Shown in pieces: positions 51,101 through 62,570 of a DNA stretch of 64,000 bases (within the stretch, counting starts at the first letter, position 1; every line of letters starts with the position of its first letter). Below the pieces are notes generated by a model that worked only from the letters and a program-made list of their open reading frames with translations, was not told the DNA's origin and ran no database searches. Origin of the DNA: Nemopilema nomurai (taxonomy: Eukaryota; Cnidaria; Scyphozoa; Rhizostomeae; Rhizostomatidae); NCBI GenBank assembly GCA_003864495.1, contig ML133373.1, forward strand, positions 496,001 through 560,000, in the 5' to 3' direction. Made by a program: the position numbers and the translations under genes.

Positions 51101-54100
51101 GCTATATTGTTTTATATTTCAGCTCGCGAAACGTGGCATGAACATCGTATTGATAAGCAGGAACCTATGTAAGCTTGAAAAAGTAGTGTCACAAATAGGT
51201 ATTACTGCTTTCGTTTCGTTGAAAATGTTTTGCCTGAGTTTTTCTATTTCATTTACTTTCATTTTGAGTGACATCTTACCTTACCACTCAACTTAAAATT
51301 TTCGTAACAAAATGCAGTTTCACAATGGCTGGAGAAAGCGGAACTAGATTTTGCATACTTAAAGTACTTTTCGTCCGACACTCCTCAGAGTATGCAAACG
51401 TCGGAAAAAACCAGAAGCTGAGGAATGTCGGATGAAAAAGTACTTTAAGTATCGAAAAACTAGTTCCGCTTTTCTAGCCATTGTGAAGTTTTGTACCGCA
51501 AAGCACCTGTTCACAAAATGCAGTCTCTTTGATTCCCATAAATCTCAGAAATGCCCATAAATTACTCTTTCAATATTTCTGAGCTGTTTTGCATTTGTTT
51601 GTTTGAGTTTAAGCAATAAGAATTAATAATAAAGGTGCCATGAAAATTATTTATCATGTTTTACTTCTGGTGTGCCTAAAGTCTCGTTTCGTTCTTTTCC
51701 TTATTCCTTTCTACCTATTGCTAAAAATACATGATATGTCCTAGCAAGTGTGGAAATTTAAATTTATCCGACTACAAATTAAAGGCGATAGCAGCATTTT
51801 CCTAATTTATTCTACCATCTCGAGCTTGAAAGTGGATGCATAACTTTACTTACCTAAATCATACAATTATTCGTTCTCGTCTTACCTGTCTCTTTGACTT
51901 AATGCCTTGTCTTCATGATAGAAAAGTTCCCTGGGATCAAGACGAAAATAATAACTGCGGACTTCAACGATGACGAGTGCTACCAGAGAATAGAATCTGG
52001 GCTTACCGGCCTCGAGATTGGTGTGCTAGGTATGTTTTCAGTTCACTCTACCCACTCTAGATGCTCCTTACAAACGGTCTGTATTCTACGGTCTATAAGC
52101 GTGTCATTCCTACTCATCTTCAGTACCATTGCATTTATACTATTGCATTCCAAACTTTTTCGAAATCTTCTTATTGTCTCACTTTCTATCACTAATGACA
52201 TTTAAATTCCTTCCCTGATTGCTTGCTCGGAATCTCTTGTAGCTTCTTTCCTTATCCTTTTCAATGAAACTTCTTGTTGGTTTACGTTGGCTAAAAGTAT
52301 GCTTTTACAAAATGTTAGGATACCCCTGTGTCAGTGAAACGTGTTAGAATTCAAGCAAGTCGATGTGTCTCTTTTACTTATTGTGTGATACATGTATTGG
52401 TAACATAATGGATGAGCCAAAAAGTTCCAAAATTTGCGCGGATTCTCGGCCATTTTGAATCGAGGACCACGTTTAGCCCCAAGAAAGGTGCAAAAAAATG
52501 CACACATGAAACCCCCTGACCACGCCTAATGGCAATGATAAATGGTCAGTTGCAAATACTTAGATATTCTGTAGAGCTTTTTTAGTCCACAATATTCTTC
52601 TAACTTTGATGATGTTTTTTAATCAATCAAGTAATGATTTCTATTTATTTTGATCCCGTGTTTTTCCACTTTTTGCAGTTAATAATGTTGGCATCATGTA
52701 TGATCGATTGCAATATTTCCTTACTGTCAGCCCTGAGGTATGTATATCGATCAAGACCTCTAGACCTTGGACAAATCCTGTTTTGAAATTTGGCATAACA
52801 TTGCTATAGCCAGTTTCGGTTATGCAGCAAAAGCAGTGCAGAAAATCCTGCAGTTTTATGTTTTGAAATGCGCCTCCTCTTGCAAATACCCGACCATGTT
52901 TTGAAAAGGAATACGAGATTTTGCCTAGAACAATGTCGTTTTGTCAGTCTACTAGCTAATCGTTATATTTGACTCATGTTTATTGTCTGTGTACCAATGT
53001 GAGTGGAGGAATATTTTGCGTGCAAATAGATACAAACATGCCACGTGATTGTTTCTTTAGTAAAAATAGCTGTCAGTAATCAATAAAAAGCATGGGCTAA
53101 TAAACCTACAGGTCAGGGTAAAAGGCAACTTGGAACATGGTAAACAGCTAAGGACTGAATTTCTCTACTCTCCTTGATTTTACAAGTTAGTAAGTTAGCA
53201 CCTAACTAACGAAAATCTTTTATCCGTGATGAAAATAATTTCTTATCCACTTTCGATTTAGAGGCTAAAGCAAATCGTGAACCTCAACATTATGGCTACA
53301 GTCATGGTAAGATGGCCCTTTTTTGTTATCTCGTTTCTATCTCGTGTCTCGTTTTCTTCGTTAGCATTGAACTAAGTTTGGCTGACGTCATGCTCTTGAA
53401 TGCCTCCCCCGGCCATGCATAGTGTTTGCGATTGGCCTACCGTCCTTTTGTCTGCTTTGAGGCAGTGTTACTACCCCACCTGTCTGAAATTTTGCATTAA
53501 TTTTTTAGGAGATTAAGGGGGGGGGCACTGAGTTTGAAGTAATTGGTAAATGTCCGAATCTTGGTTCAGTCATTTGGTGTTCCAAAATTGTGAAAATCTT
53601 CGCATTCTAGCTAGCCAACCCGATCCCTTGTGAACGAAACAAAATATTTAGGAATTCGCCTTGAAAATAACTTGCTGTTTGGCAAAGAGTCTCACTGAAT
53701 TGGGACGTCAGCTATCAGTCTCTCATATTTTGAAATGGAACGATTATTTCCTCAGTTACTTTACCAAAACAACTTGCTCGATTTTAATCAATCAAAATGG
53801 CAAAATGAGATCACACTAGCAGTAATTTGATGAGTGGGCTTTGATAGGGCAGGATTTTCACTTGTTTTTTTTCTGGGCCTAAAGCCTTTTTTTAATTTAA
53901 AATGCAGATGACACGGATGGTGCTTGAGCAAATGGTTCAAAGGTGAGTATTGTTATTATGGTCATCCCCCATAACATCGTTTATGTCTTTCTTTTTTTCA
54001 AGTTGTGTTTATAATATTTAAGAAGCGTAAACACACTAGAAAATTTTCCAACATGGCACAAAGAAATAGTCAACGCACAATACCATACCAGTTGACCAAC

Positions 54101-57100
54101 CAGGTTTTGCTGACATGGGTGAAGATAGATTCCAGTGAAGGTCCCTTACGTTCGCAGTGTCAAGGGGTTTGGGTTCCCTCTTCCAAGTTCCATCACAGTG
54201 TCAAAGATTTTGACGGCATTCAGTGGTGTTAGATTTTTCTATCCTCATTATAAGAGGTAATCATTTTCGTGATTTTAAATTTATATTTTTTTAAGGGGTT
54301 GTGATTTGCACTTCACTTGAGTTACGTTTAATTATCATTTTTTCCTTTGTCACTTTTTGTCCCACTTTTAAGACTTTCTCATCCATAGTTTTTATCATGA
54401 TCGATAGAATTTTCCTCAAATTTTGAAATCTCCCAAATGGTTTCAAAGAGGACCTTTATCTGATGCTGCCCCTTTTTTAACTGACTGGAAACTTATCGGC
54501 CACTTAAGAGAGAAGCGATTCGTATATAATAATCGGCAAAAACATGCTCTTTTAAAACTAAAAGACCAAAAAAATCTGAGGATCTTATAAATTAGTATTA
54601 ATTTGAAATGAGGTATTTCGATAGAGATTAGCTTCATTTACATGTGACAAAATATTCATTTCTTAGAACTATTCATATTCAAAATATTCATATTTATTCA
54701 TCTGTTTTCAACTTTTTCTACAAAACCTCTTTTGATAGATGCGTTATGACGGATTGGCTCATGTTTACAGAATCTACTAGCAATTATATTTACATTGATG
54801 CGATCGAAATAGATTGTCGATTTCCATATGAACTCTGTTTATTAATCATTGAAAAGCGGCTTCATTTTCCTATTTCCTCTACCCTGCAAAAATTGCTGCC
54901 ATAAACAATCCTAAAAGCCTTGATACCCCTTCTTTTCCAGAATCAGAGAACCTTTTCAAGGAAAGGGCCTCCCCGTGCCCAATTCCCAAACGGTCTCCTT
55001 TTCAGAAATGGGTGTTTTTCAGAGCTTGTCTTTTTATCGTAATATATAACTAATATCGCTGCACCAAGGTAACCTGTTAGCTTTCAGGTATATACTTTTT
55101 TATAGGGAAAGCCTTATTTTTGCCGAGCTTCAATATTTAAAAAAAATCGATTTTGAGCCTAGGATATTCCTTGAATTATTTGTGCCCAACGCAAGGTTTA
55201 AATTTGCTTTAAGATAAAAGAAAACATTAAGTCTATGTTGATGTGTTGCTTCACCACAAATTACTCATAGAGCAGCTGAGTGTATATATAAATAAAGCGT
55301 CAAAGTGAAATTGGTTTTGCTTTGGGAGAAAACTCAGATTTAGGAGAAATTAATCTTGATGAAGGTTGAGCCTGGCATTATTGTTGATTTTTAACAATTG
55401 TGGGCCTCAATTTTCTTATAGACTATATTCTCATAAAAACTGTGTATTAGAGACAGCGAAGGAAATACCCTGGCAATGTAGAGACTGGTGATAAAAACGG
55501 TGTAGCATATCGTTTTGTCAATTACGCTCACAAAAAACTGTTTTTTTTGACAACAGCAAATTCCTTTAGGGTGTGATTTGCGGAAGGATGTGGTTGATTA
55601 AAATAGGGGGCGTTGTCAAGTGCACCATTTTGACCTTCTCTGTTTTCTGCGACGCTGCTCTTGCAATGATATCTTTCAAGCTTTCGAAACCAATAAAAAA
55701 GTTTTTTGGGCCTTACATCACAAAAGTTTTCAGCCTCGATAATCAGTGTTCGAGGAACTCCTGGCCCGACGCTCCCTCTCTTCTAATATTTTCAACGCTT
55801 TGACAAACAATTCAATCTTTCTGGCGTCATTAATTCTTAACGATACTCAATCAACTTGGTGTAATCCCTTCCTTACGTTCTCTTACTTCCCTTTATGGAA
55901 CTTTGCTTCAGTTTGCCACTCTTCCCTTCCAACAAACATTAGCAAATTAAATTGCCATCATGTTAACAGTCTTTTTTATACGCTCTTTACACACTCTTTA
56001 AAAACGATAAACGCGTTCATCAATTGTAATGGACTGCCTTTGAATGAACTGTAATGGTGTGTTTGAAGAACGGTTAGGTTTCGCTACAATGTGTAAAGTT
56101 TCGTCCGTATTGGCTTTCCTTCGCAACGGATAGTAAAGTCTGCACACAGGCCACCATCTTTATTAGCTTCGTCCTCTTTAGGCCCTTGTGCTCCTTGGCC
56201 TCTTTACCGAGCATGGAAACGGAAATACGTCAGCCTCCCGCCTCCCTTTTGTTGTTTTTTCCCGCCATCTCATTTTGAAGACCAAATATGGTCAAAGCTT
56301 GTTATTCTATTGAAACGTCTATAGAAAAGAAACACAATTTGCAGGCTATTGATTGGTCGGAGGAGGTCTGTGACTAGTAAACAACCAATAACAATGCATA
56401 TATAAATAGCTCACATTTATTAAGGAATCCCCGCCCAACTTGGCCTAACATCATTGTCAAGGTTTCCACTCCGTGAAAGGCGTGCGTCGTGTGTGAATAG
56501 AAAGCCTCCAAGTTCCTAATTTTCAGGCCTGCAACCTAGATTTGAAGAAAATGGCTGGAGATAGATCAAAGCTTGTACACCGGGCCAAGTTTGCCGAACA
56601 GGCTGAAAGGTACGATGATATGGCTGAAGCTATGAAGACAGTTACGGAGATGGATGAAGAGCTTTCGAGTGAGGAAAGGAACCTCCTGTCTGTTGCATAT
56701 AAGAATGTTGTTGGAGCAAGGCGGTCTTCCTGGAGAGTGATTTCTAGTATTGAGCAGAAGTCTGAAAGCGAAGACAAGAAGCAAGATCTAACCAAAGAGT
56801 ATCGCGTGAAAATTGAAACGGAGCTTCGTGATGTGTGCACTGAGGTTTTGGATCTTCTGGACAAGTACCTGATTCCCAAGTGCGATACTGAAGACCCAGA
56901 AAAGGCCGAATCCTCAGTTTTTTATTTGAAGATGAAAGGCGATTACCACCGATACCTTGCCGAAGTTGCTGCAGAGAAGGATGACCGTGATGGGGTTGTT
57001 AAGTTGGCTGAGGATGCCTACGAGAAAGCCTTCGATACAGCGAAAAAGCACTTAGGCCCTACCCACCCAATCAGGCTGGGGTTGGCACTGAATTTCTCAG

Positions 57101-60100
57101 TATTTTTCTATGAGATAAAGAACGACCCCGAGGAAGCATGCCAGCGAGCTAAAACAGCCTTTGACGATGCTATTCAAGAGCTTGATGAAAACGTTTCGCG
57201 GGATTCCTACAAGGACAGCACGTTGATTATGCAGCTGTTGAGAGACAACCTGACCCTATGGACTTCTGACCAGCAAGCAGAGGATGATGATGCTGAAAAT
57301 TAACAGAAATCTAGGAACTAAATTAAACCCTAAATTTTTCACTTAACTGTTAAAGAATTTGTTTCATGAAATTCCCGTGGGCGGTGACATAAACGTTAAA
57401 TTTTGCCGATGGAAGCGCAAAATGTCTGGGTTAAAGTCAAGAACGATCACTGTTCGTGGACAGAATCATCTGTTAGTTGACAGTAAATAAAGCAAAATGT
57501 TGCAACCAGTTGAAGAATGAGGTACCTTTTGTTACTAGTTACTATCCAGGTTTTTTGAGGCAGCGATAAATCATGATAAAAGAAATTTTGCACCACGCCC
57601 AACTTTTAACGTGCTGCTACACAACAAAGCCCTTGCTTCAAAGTCGCCCTAAATCATTGTGGCGTCTTTTCTCCGTTATGTCTCGTAACAACGGCATTGA
57701 AACCTGTTGCTTACTTTACTTCCTGTAACAACAACATTTAGACAATACCTCATTTTTATTTATGCCATGACAAAAGAGAATGCAAGCCGTTACAAATTAT
57801 CTGAGTTGTTACCATTTTTAGTGTAACAACCCCAGCACCCCATAGAAAGCTGAAGTTCTAATCTAATCTTGGATGTTCCTATAAAATAAATTTTGAAATG
57901 ATCCAACATGAGACCTTGTGAAATCCATGCCTCATTTGATATTTTTTTCCTGAAAAACATTAGCAGTTTCTGTTCCACGTTTTGCAATAAATACGAAAGT
58001 AATTGAGTTGTGTTATCTAATGATTTGTAAATTTTCAGGTAGGGGAAAATTATATTGCAATGTGGAATAGTTTCTAATGATGGATTGTAGTTCTTTGCAA
58101 ATGATGAAAAGCTACCTAAACAAGGACCTCATTCTGGGCAACTATGTACTGTATTCATCTTGATTGAAGTTGGGGTAAAGGGTTTTGGGGAGGATGGGGA
58201 AGTCAATGAAATGGGAATATTTGACTTGCCTTGCCAGAAATTGGGATTTAGTTCTATGCACAACCATTCACAACAACACCACCCTTTAGTTTATAATTAT
58301 GACAATGGTTTATATGTGGTAACTGTTTTCTTTGTTACACAAATTAATTGTAGACTTTTGCTGTGAATTTTGCAGTTTTTTAAAACTTTTCTTTTTGTAC
58401 AGTGCTTTCTCATAACATAACCAGTAACTAAGGTTTCATGTTACAAGTTTCTGATTATTCTTCATCATTGTATTTATTTGGATGTTCTAAAGTGCAAGGA
58501 ATAACAAATGTCCCATTTTTTGCCTTCAACTTTTGAGTTTAAATAGCAAATGATGGACTGGATTCAGATTTACCACAAACATTTTGTCTTCATTCAGAGA
58601 ATTATGTCTGCCAACAGTTTATTGAAGCCAAGAAATAAATTAAATTATACTTATCAAAGGAATTGTAATCCTAGCTTTTTATAATATTGCAAGCAGATGA
58701 TTGCCCATTTCAACAAAATTACCTTCTCTGTAAGCAGCTTGTAAGATGTTGCTAAAAAATTTTGAAGCATTTTGCGTCAAGACCAGGTTGTGCATTTGAG
58801 AAGTTGAAACAGAAGCTGATAAATGAATTGGAAGAAAGGCTATTCAGAAAATTGTGAAGAGGAAATAGATGAGAGAAAAAATTTAAGATTTATTTCATGT
58901 TTGTTTGAAACAGTAATTGCCAGTCTAGTGTTGCAAAATAAAAGGAAGATTCCTTTTTTGTCAAGTTTATATACAATAGGTGCAAAGGGAGTGAATTACT
59001 TAAAAGGTTTTAGTTTTTGAAGAAGCAGTGGGTGTGATAGACAAACCTCTACTATAGTTCTATAAGGTTAAAGTTCTTGATACATTTATTTAGTTAGTTT
59101 TTTGACATTGAGTTTGAGAACCTAAATAAAAAGGAAATTTATTGAGCTAGTACTCTGAAACCCTAGCTCAGATGACTTTCTGTTGTAGGAGATAATAATA
59201 ATCTTGGATGTTAAACTTCTATTATGAATGACAATTTTGATTGGTTTATATACCTCACACATTTTACGTGTACTTTAACTTTAAAAATCTATGACTATTT
59301 GATTCCAAAGTTTTATTCTTTAATTTGTAATGATTTTCATTTGACACAAAATGAGCTTTTAGGGACAAAATGTTGAAATGACATCATTTAGAATGAGACA
59401 TCTGCTTTCTTGATGAAGATGAGCTATCTCCTTGCTTTTGCATATTTTACCTCAATTGATTTTTTTGGTCTTATATGATTAAAATGACGTCAATTGGAGT
59501 GAGACCCCTGCTTTCTGGATAAATAAGAACTTGCACCTTGCTTTTTATCTCTTTACTCCAATTGAATTTGGTCTGATTTGATTGAGATGACGTCATTTGG
59601 AATGAGACACCTGCTTTCTCGAGGAAGAAGAACTTGCTTTTTGTCTCTTTACTTAAATTTAATTTTTGGTCTTTGATTGAAATGACGTCATTAGGAATGA
59701 AACCTCTGTTTTCTGGCTGAAGATCTCCTTGCTTTTCTATCTCTTTACCTCAATTAAATTTCTGGTCTCATATGATTAATATGACGTCATCCGGAGTGCT
59801 TTCTGGATAAAGAAGACCTTGCACCTGGCTTTTCCATCACTTAAGTTACATTATGCTGCAAACGCATCTTGGTTGGCAGGTATCTTGATGTGCTTCGTAG
59901 GATGTCACCTGGAGCACGTATCGTAAGGTATCCTGGGGCAAGGATGTCATCAGGCCTTCATAATGGGTATAAAAACCACCCATGGGGGCTTTGTGTCACA
60001 AACAAGGGTACGAAGTTCATTACCCACGGCAGTTTGATCACATGATAAAGTCCTTTGTGCAACTTCACCGTATCTCAATGGCAATGCAATGGCATTGTAG

Positions 60101-62570
60101 GACAATGCTCCATTTTTCTTCATTTCATACCGTATTTACTCGAGTGGGCGCCACCACACTCTTTTAACTCCGGTATTTTTGATGCGGCACTCATTCGGGG
60201 GCGGCGCTTTTCCGGGGACGGTGATTTTTAAAAACCTTGTTTCTTTTAATAAAACAAATAAGTTTTAAACAATCTCTTGTTAGTAAAAACTAAAAGTTTG
60301 AAAATATCTTTCAACGTTCATGAAATGACAATGTCTATGTATCTGAAGAGAGGGTTAAATGAAAAACCTTTTCGAATTATTTGAATTGAAAAGTTAAAAT
60401 ATTCTCATTTTGAACTTAAGTTCGTTTTGATCCAAGAATTAAACTCCCAAGGTTGATTTGAAATTGTTTCTTGAAATTTGCCACATCATTTGCATTTTTT
60501 TCTTTTCAAAACGTCATTTCCAGATGACTTATCTTATTTGCTGTCAGTTCGTTTACTTTGCTTGTACAATAGAACCCTCTCGTCTCGCCCCTCTGTCTTT
60601 TTCGTCAGAATAATAACGTTGGAAAAGACTATTTGGACATGTGTTATCATTTTCCAACCGAAATTAAGTTCTCCGCAGGTTTTCAGAATTTACAATTGTC
60701 CTATTGTAATCTATGAAAGGAATATGTATGCAACACAGGTTTTATTTGATTTACATTTAAATATCAAGAATTTGTAATTAGCTAGAGTGTGCAAAGCTGG
60801 ACATTTCACCAAACTGCCAATAAAATATAAACAAAAAAATTAAATTATTCTTGTACTTGTTTTGTGTTTCGATATACCGTTGTCTCTTACCCTGTGTACC
60901 CCCTTTATTTTAAAGGGGAACGGAAATCATCTTAAAGGTGGGAGGGCCAGATTAAAAAAGGGGCACATGGCTACTTCAACTTTTTACTTGAAATGGACAC
61001 AATTTGCTCTCGCAAGGATACTTGGTTACCCAAGAGTGGGGTTGCCATGGCCCCTCTGCCCACCCCCCCCCCCCCCCCTCTGGTTCCTACATCACTGGAA
61101 CCAGTTACCGAAACAAAAGTTCTGGGCTGTCTTGAACCTACCGAACAAAAGTATCTTTCCTGTAAATTGACTAAATTCCTGCGCAGGTTGCCACTCCCCC
61201 GCAGCGACCCATGATGTCTTACTGACCCTTTTGCTTTCTAGGCGCAAGGGCGTCGTCATCAATATCTCATCTGGGGCTTGCGTCCAGCCCGTGCCAATGA
61301 TGACCGCTTACTCCGCTGCCAAGGTACCACAATACAATATTCCTAATGAAATTCCTAATCACCTTTCATGGGTGTACAATTTATATCCTTTATTTTTACA
61401 TAACATATTTTCAAACTGAATGTTATTCAGGACTTAGCAGCTCCTACCGCTCCTTCCCCACACAGTTATGGGGATGGGTTTCGACAGGAGCAATAGGAGC
61501 CTGGGTTTTGACACCTGGCCCATAAAAGGTGCCTGCCCCCCTCATGCAATGCAAGGCCCATCCCTATAGCCATTCAAAGACGGGGGCTCGTGCCATTATA
61601 CACCCATGGTAATGGTATTATTGACATTTTATGTCTTTTTTAAGTAGTAATGTAAAAGAGACTTATAGGGGGCATCATCATGCAATTTTGTACAATCAAA
61701 TCATCTCCTGAATCACAGATGTCTTATGACTGCTCTCTCCCTCTCTACCTAATCCCTTATCTCTTTCCATCTCTGCCCCGCGCCTTTTTTTCAATCTGTA
61801 GTTCATCTTCATCTGTCTCATTCCCAACTTTACTTACGTTTCACAGATTTTTTAAGTTCTGCAAAGTTGAATCTTTTGATATGTAATAAGCTTAAAGTTG
61901 CTTCGCAAGTGAATTCGTTTTATATCTCAACAACAATAAAATTAGAAAAGAAGACAATTTTTATTTTGGAGCTGCAAAACCAGCACAGCCTTTACCTTCG
62001 ACCGCAATCTGATGGGTACCAAATCAATTGAATGTGGGACACCAAAGGCAGCAATAGAATTTCGAAATTTGAAACACAAATCATGATAGTTCTTTAAGAG
62101 AAGGATCATTCAACAAAAGTTCCCAAATGCCATTTGATATCAACAATGAAATGTCGTATTTCTGCAGGCTCCAAGAATTAAGTTTCTTAAGAAACTTCGC
62201 ACAGCTAGATAAACGCGACGTTTGCGGTTCTCTCCTTAGTTTATCTCTCACAAAAATGCAGAGTGCTAGGCCACAAACCAGTTTAAAAAAACAATAGAAA
62301 TTGGTCTTAAAATCTTTATAATTCACGAAGGTTTTCTATCGTTTAAGACAATTGTAAAACTGGATTGTGGATTCTAATCGAATAAGTTAAACGTGAAGTG
62401 TATCTGTTTGGTTGACCCCTGAGGTTAACTCTGATTTGAAATGTTTTTGGTTTTCTCCTGGAAACATTGAATCCTTAAATGATTTTAATCTTTCATCGTT
62501 GCAGATTTACACGGACTACTTTTCCAGGGCTTTGAACTATGAGTACCAAAGCAAAGGTGTCACCGTACAA
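48147..62570 (+). CDS. HSDL1: HSDL1-like short-chain dehydrogenase, ten exons, 3' end off window
   Basis: Exons: 48147-48240, 49025-49150, 49891-49937, 51123-51198, 51922-52029, 52679-52737, 53262-53306, 53908-53942, 61242-61323, 62505-62570. All are GT-AG with consistent phases, giving 246 residues so far against about 312-330 in the family. The start ATG has a good context (ACCACCATG). An N-terminal hydrophobic segment precedes the Rossmann fold. SDR landmarks: cofactor loop [28 protein letters not shown], the Asn of VNLNI, ISSGA with the catalytic Ser, and the active site YSAAK, then [19 protein letters not shown]. The pattern RYGEWAVITGA and FSRALNYEY fits hydroxysteroid dehydrogenase-like 1 better than HSD17B12, though both belong to one group. 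Remaining exons should lie beyond 64000. The 7.3-kb intron 8 holds a complete 14-3-3 gene. Confidence 0.85.
49612..49862. mobile_element. Foldback MITE-like element, copy 1
   Basis: A 251-bp element whose inner arms are inverted: TTCACAATGGCTAGAAAAAG with GCGGAACTAG near the left end and the reverse complement (CTAGTTCCGC, GCCATTGTGAA) near the right end. It is followed by a 27-nt asymmetric tail ending CTTGTTCAC. Flanking ATTGATGGAC (left) and ATTGATGGGC (right) look like a 9-10-bp target-site duplication. It has no coding capacity, so it would be non-autonomous. It lies in HSDL1 intron 2, ending 28 bp before exon 3. Confidence 0.75.
51319..51514. mobile_element. Foldback MITE-like element, copy 2
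   Basis: A 196-bp relative of the element at 49612-49862 with the same ends (TTCACAATGGCT at the left, CACCTGTTCAC at the right) and a shortened centre. It is flanked on both sides by ACAAAATGCAGT (51307-51318 and about 51513-51524), a clear target-site duplication of about 10 bp once the shared AC is discounted. It lies in HSDL1 intron 4. Confidence 0.8.
53943..56340. other. HSDL1 intron 8, upstream of nested gene
   Basis: No exon or structured repeat was recognised. Open frames here (for example 55573-56054) have no splice logic or family resemblance. Confidence 0.4.
56352..56550 (+). promoter_or_regulatory. 14-3-3 promoter and 5' UTR
   Basis: An inverted CCAAT box (ATTGG, 56352-56356), a direct CCAAT (56385-56389) and a TATA box TATATAAATAG (56399-56409) lie in order and at conventional spacing, about 150 bp before the 14-3-3 ATG. 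A pyrimidine-rich acceptor (CTAATTTTCAG, ending 56526) 24 bp before the ATG suggests an intron in the 5' UTR, although the matching donor is uncertain. Confidence 0.6.
56551..57303 (+). CDS. YWHA: 14-3-3 phosphoserine/threonine-binding adaptor, uninterrupted
   Basis: A complete 250-residue 14-3-3 protein in one exon. 14-3-3 dimers bind phosphorylated partners and control signalling, cell cycle and localisation in the cytosol and nucleus. Signature 1 ([20 protein letters not shown]) and signature 2 (around [18 protein letters not shown]) are near-perfect. The phosphate-binding groove residues (Lys and Arg of YKNVVGAR, Arg-Tyr of YHRYLAE) are present. The tail is acidic (EDDDAEN). RVISSIEQK fits the main zeta/beta-type class, but class assignment needs a tree. 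The ATG at 56551 is chosen because it gives the conserved N-terminus [17 protein letters not shown]. It lies within HSDL1 intron 8 on the same strand with its own TATA promoter and AATAAA. The coding region has no introns. Confidence 0.95.
   Translation: MAGDRSKLVHRAKFAEQAERYDDMAEAMKTVTEMDEELSSEERNLLSVAYKNVVGARRSSWRVISSIEQKSESEDKKQDLTKEYRVKIETELRDVCTEVLDLLDKYLIPKCDTEDPEKAESSVFYLKMKGDYHRYLAEVAAEKDDRDGVVKLAEDAYEKAFDTAKKHLGPTHPIRLGLALNFSVFFYEIKNDPEEACQRAKTAFDDAIQELDENVSRDSYKDSTLIMQLLRDNLTLWTSDQQAEDDDAEN
57486..57491 (+). terminator. 14-3-3 polyadenylation signal
   Basis: Canonical AATAAA 183 bp after the 14-3-3 stop codon. It indicates the nested gene ends its own transcript inside the HSDL1 intron. 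Confidence 0.7.
57492..59345. other. HSDL1 intron 8, downstream of nested gene
   Basis: AT-rich intronic DNA; no exon or repeat with clear structure was recognised. Confidence 0.4.
59346..59845. repeat. Five-unit tandem array carrying TGACGTCA
   Basis: Units of about 95-106 bp each contain TGA.GTCA, then GGA.TGAGAC..CTGCTTTCT, then CTTGCTTTT..TCTCTTTAC and a TTGGTCT..TATGATT lead-in. The CRE octamer is intact in four units (59485-59492, 59588-59595, 59683-59690, 59782-59789) and appears as TGACATCA in the first (59379-59386). The body of the units has diverged more than the octamer. The array lies inside HSDL1 intron 8, about 2 kb after the 14-3-3 gene. Confidence 0.85.
60125..60225. repeat. 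Fragment of a GGGCGCC-rich dispersed repeat
   Basis: The phrase CCGTATTTACTCGAGTGGGC with following GCGGCACTCATTCGGGGGCG resembles the widespread invertebrate repeat built from CGTATTTACTCG followed by GCGCC-type units. It is GC-rich in an AT-rich setting. The family name was not assigned. Confidence 0.4.
61060..61082. repeat. Poly-C tract in HSDL1 intron 8
   Basis: A run of cytosines with few interruptions, about 160 bp before exon 9. Length may be unreliable in any assembly. Confidence 0.6.

Noticed and set aside
55573..56054. Two overlapping plus-strand frames as a retroelement
   Set aside because: No reverse-transcriptase, gag or endonuclease motif could be found.
56523..56879. Minus-strand frame of 118 residues
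   Set aside because: Antisense shadow of 14-3-3.
59346..59845. CRISPR-like array
   Set aside because: Units are directly abutting diverged repeats without unique spacers, in an animal intron.
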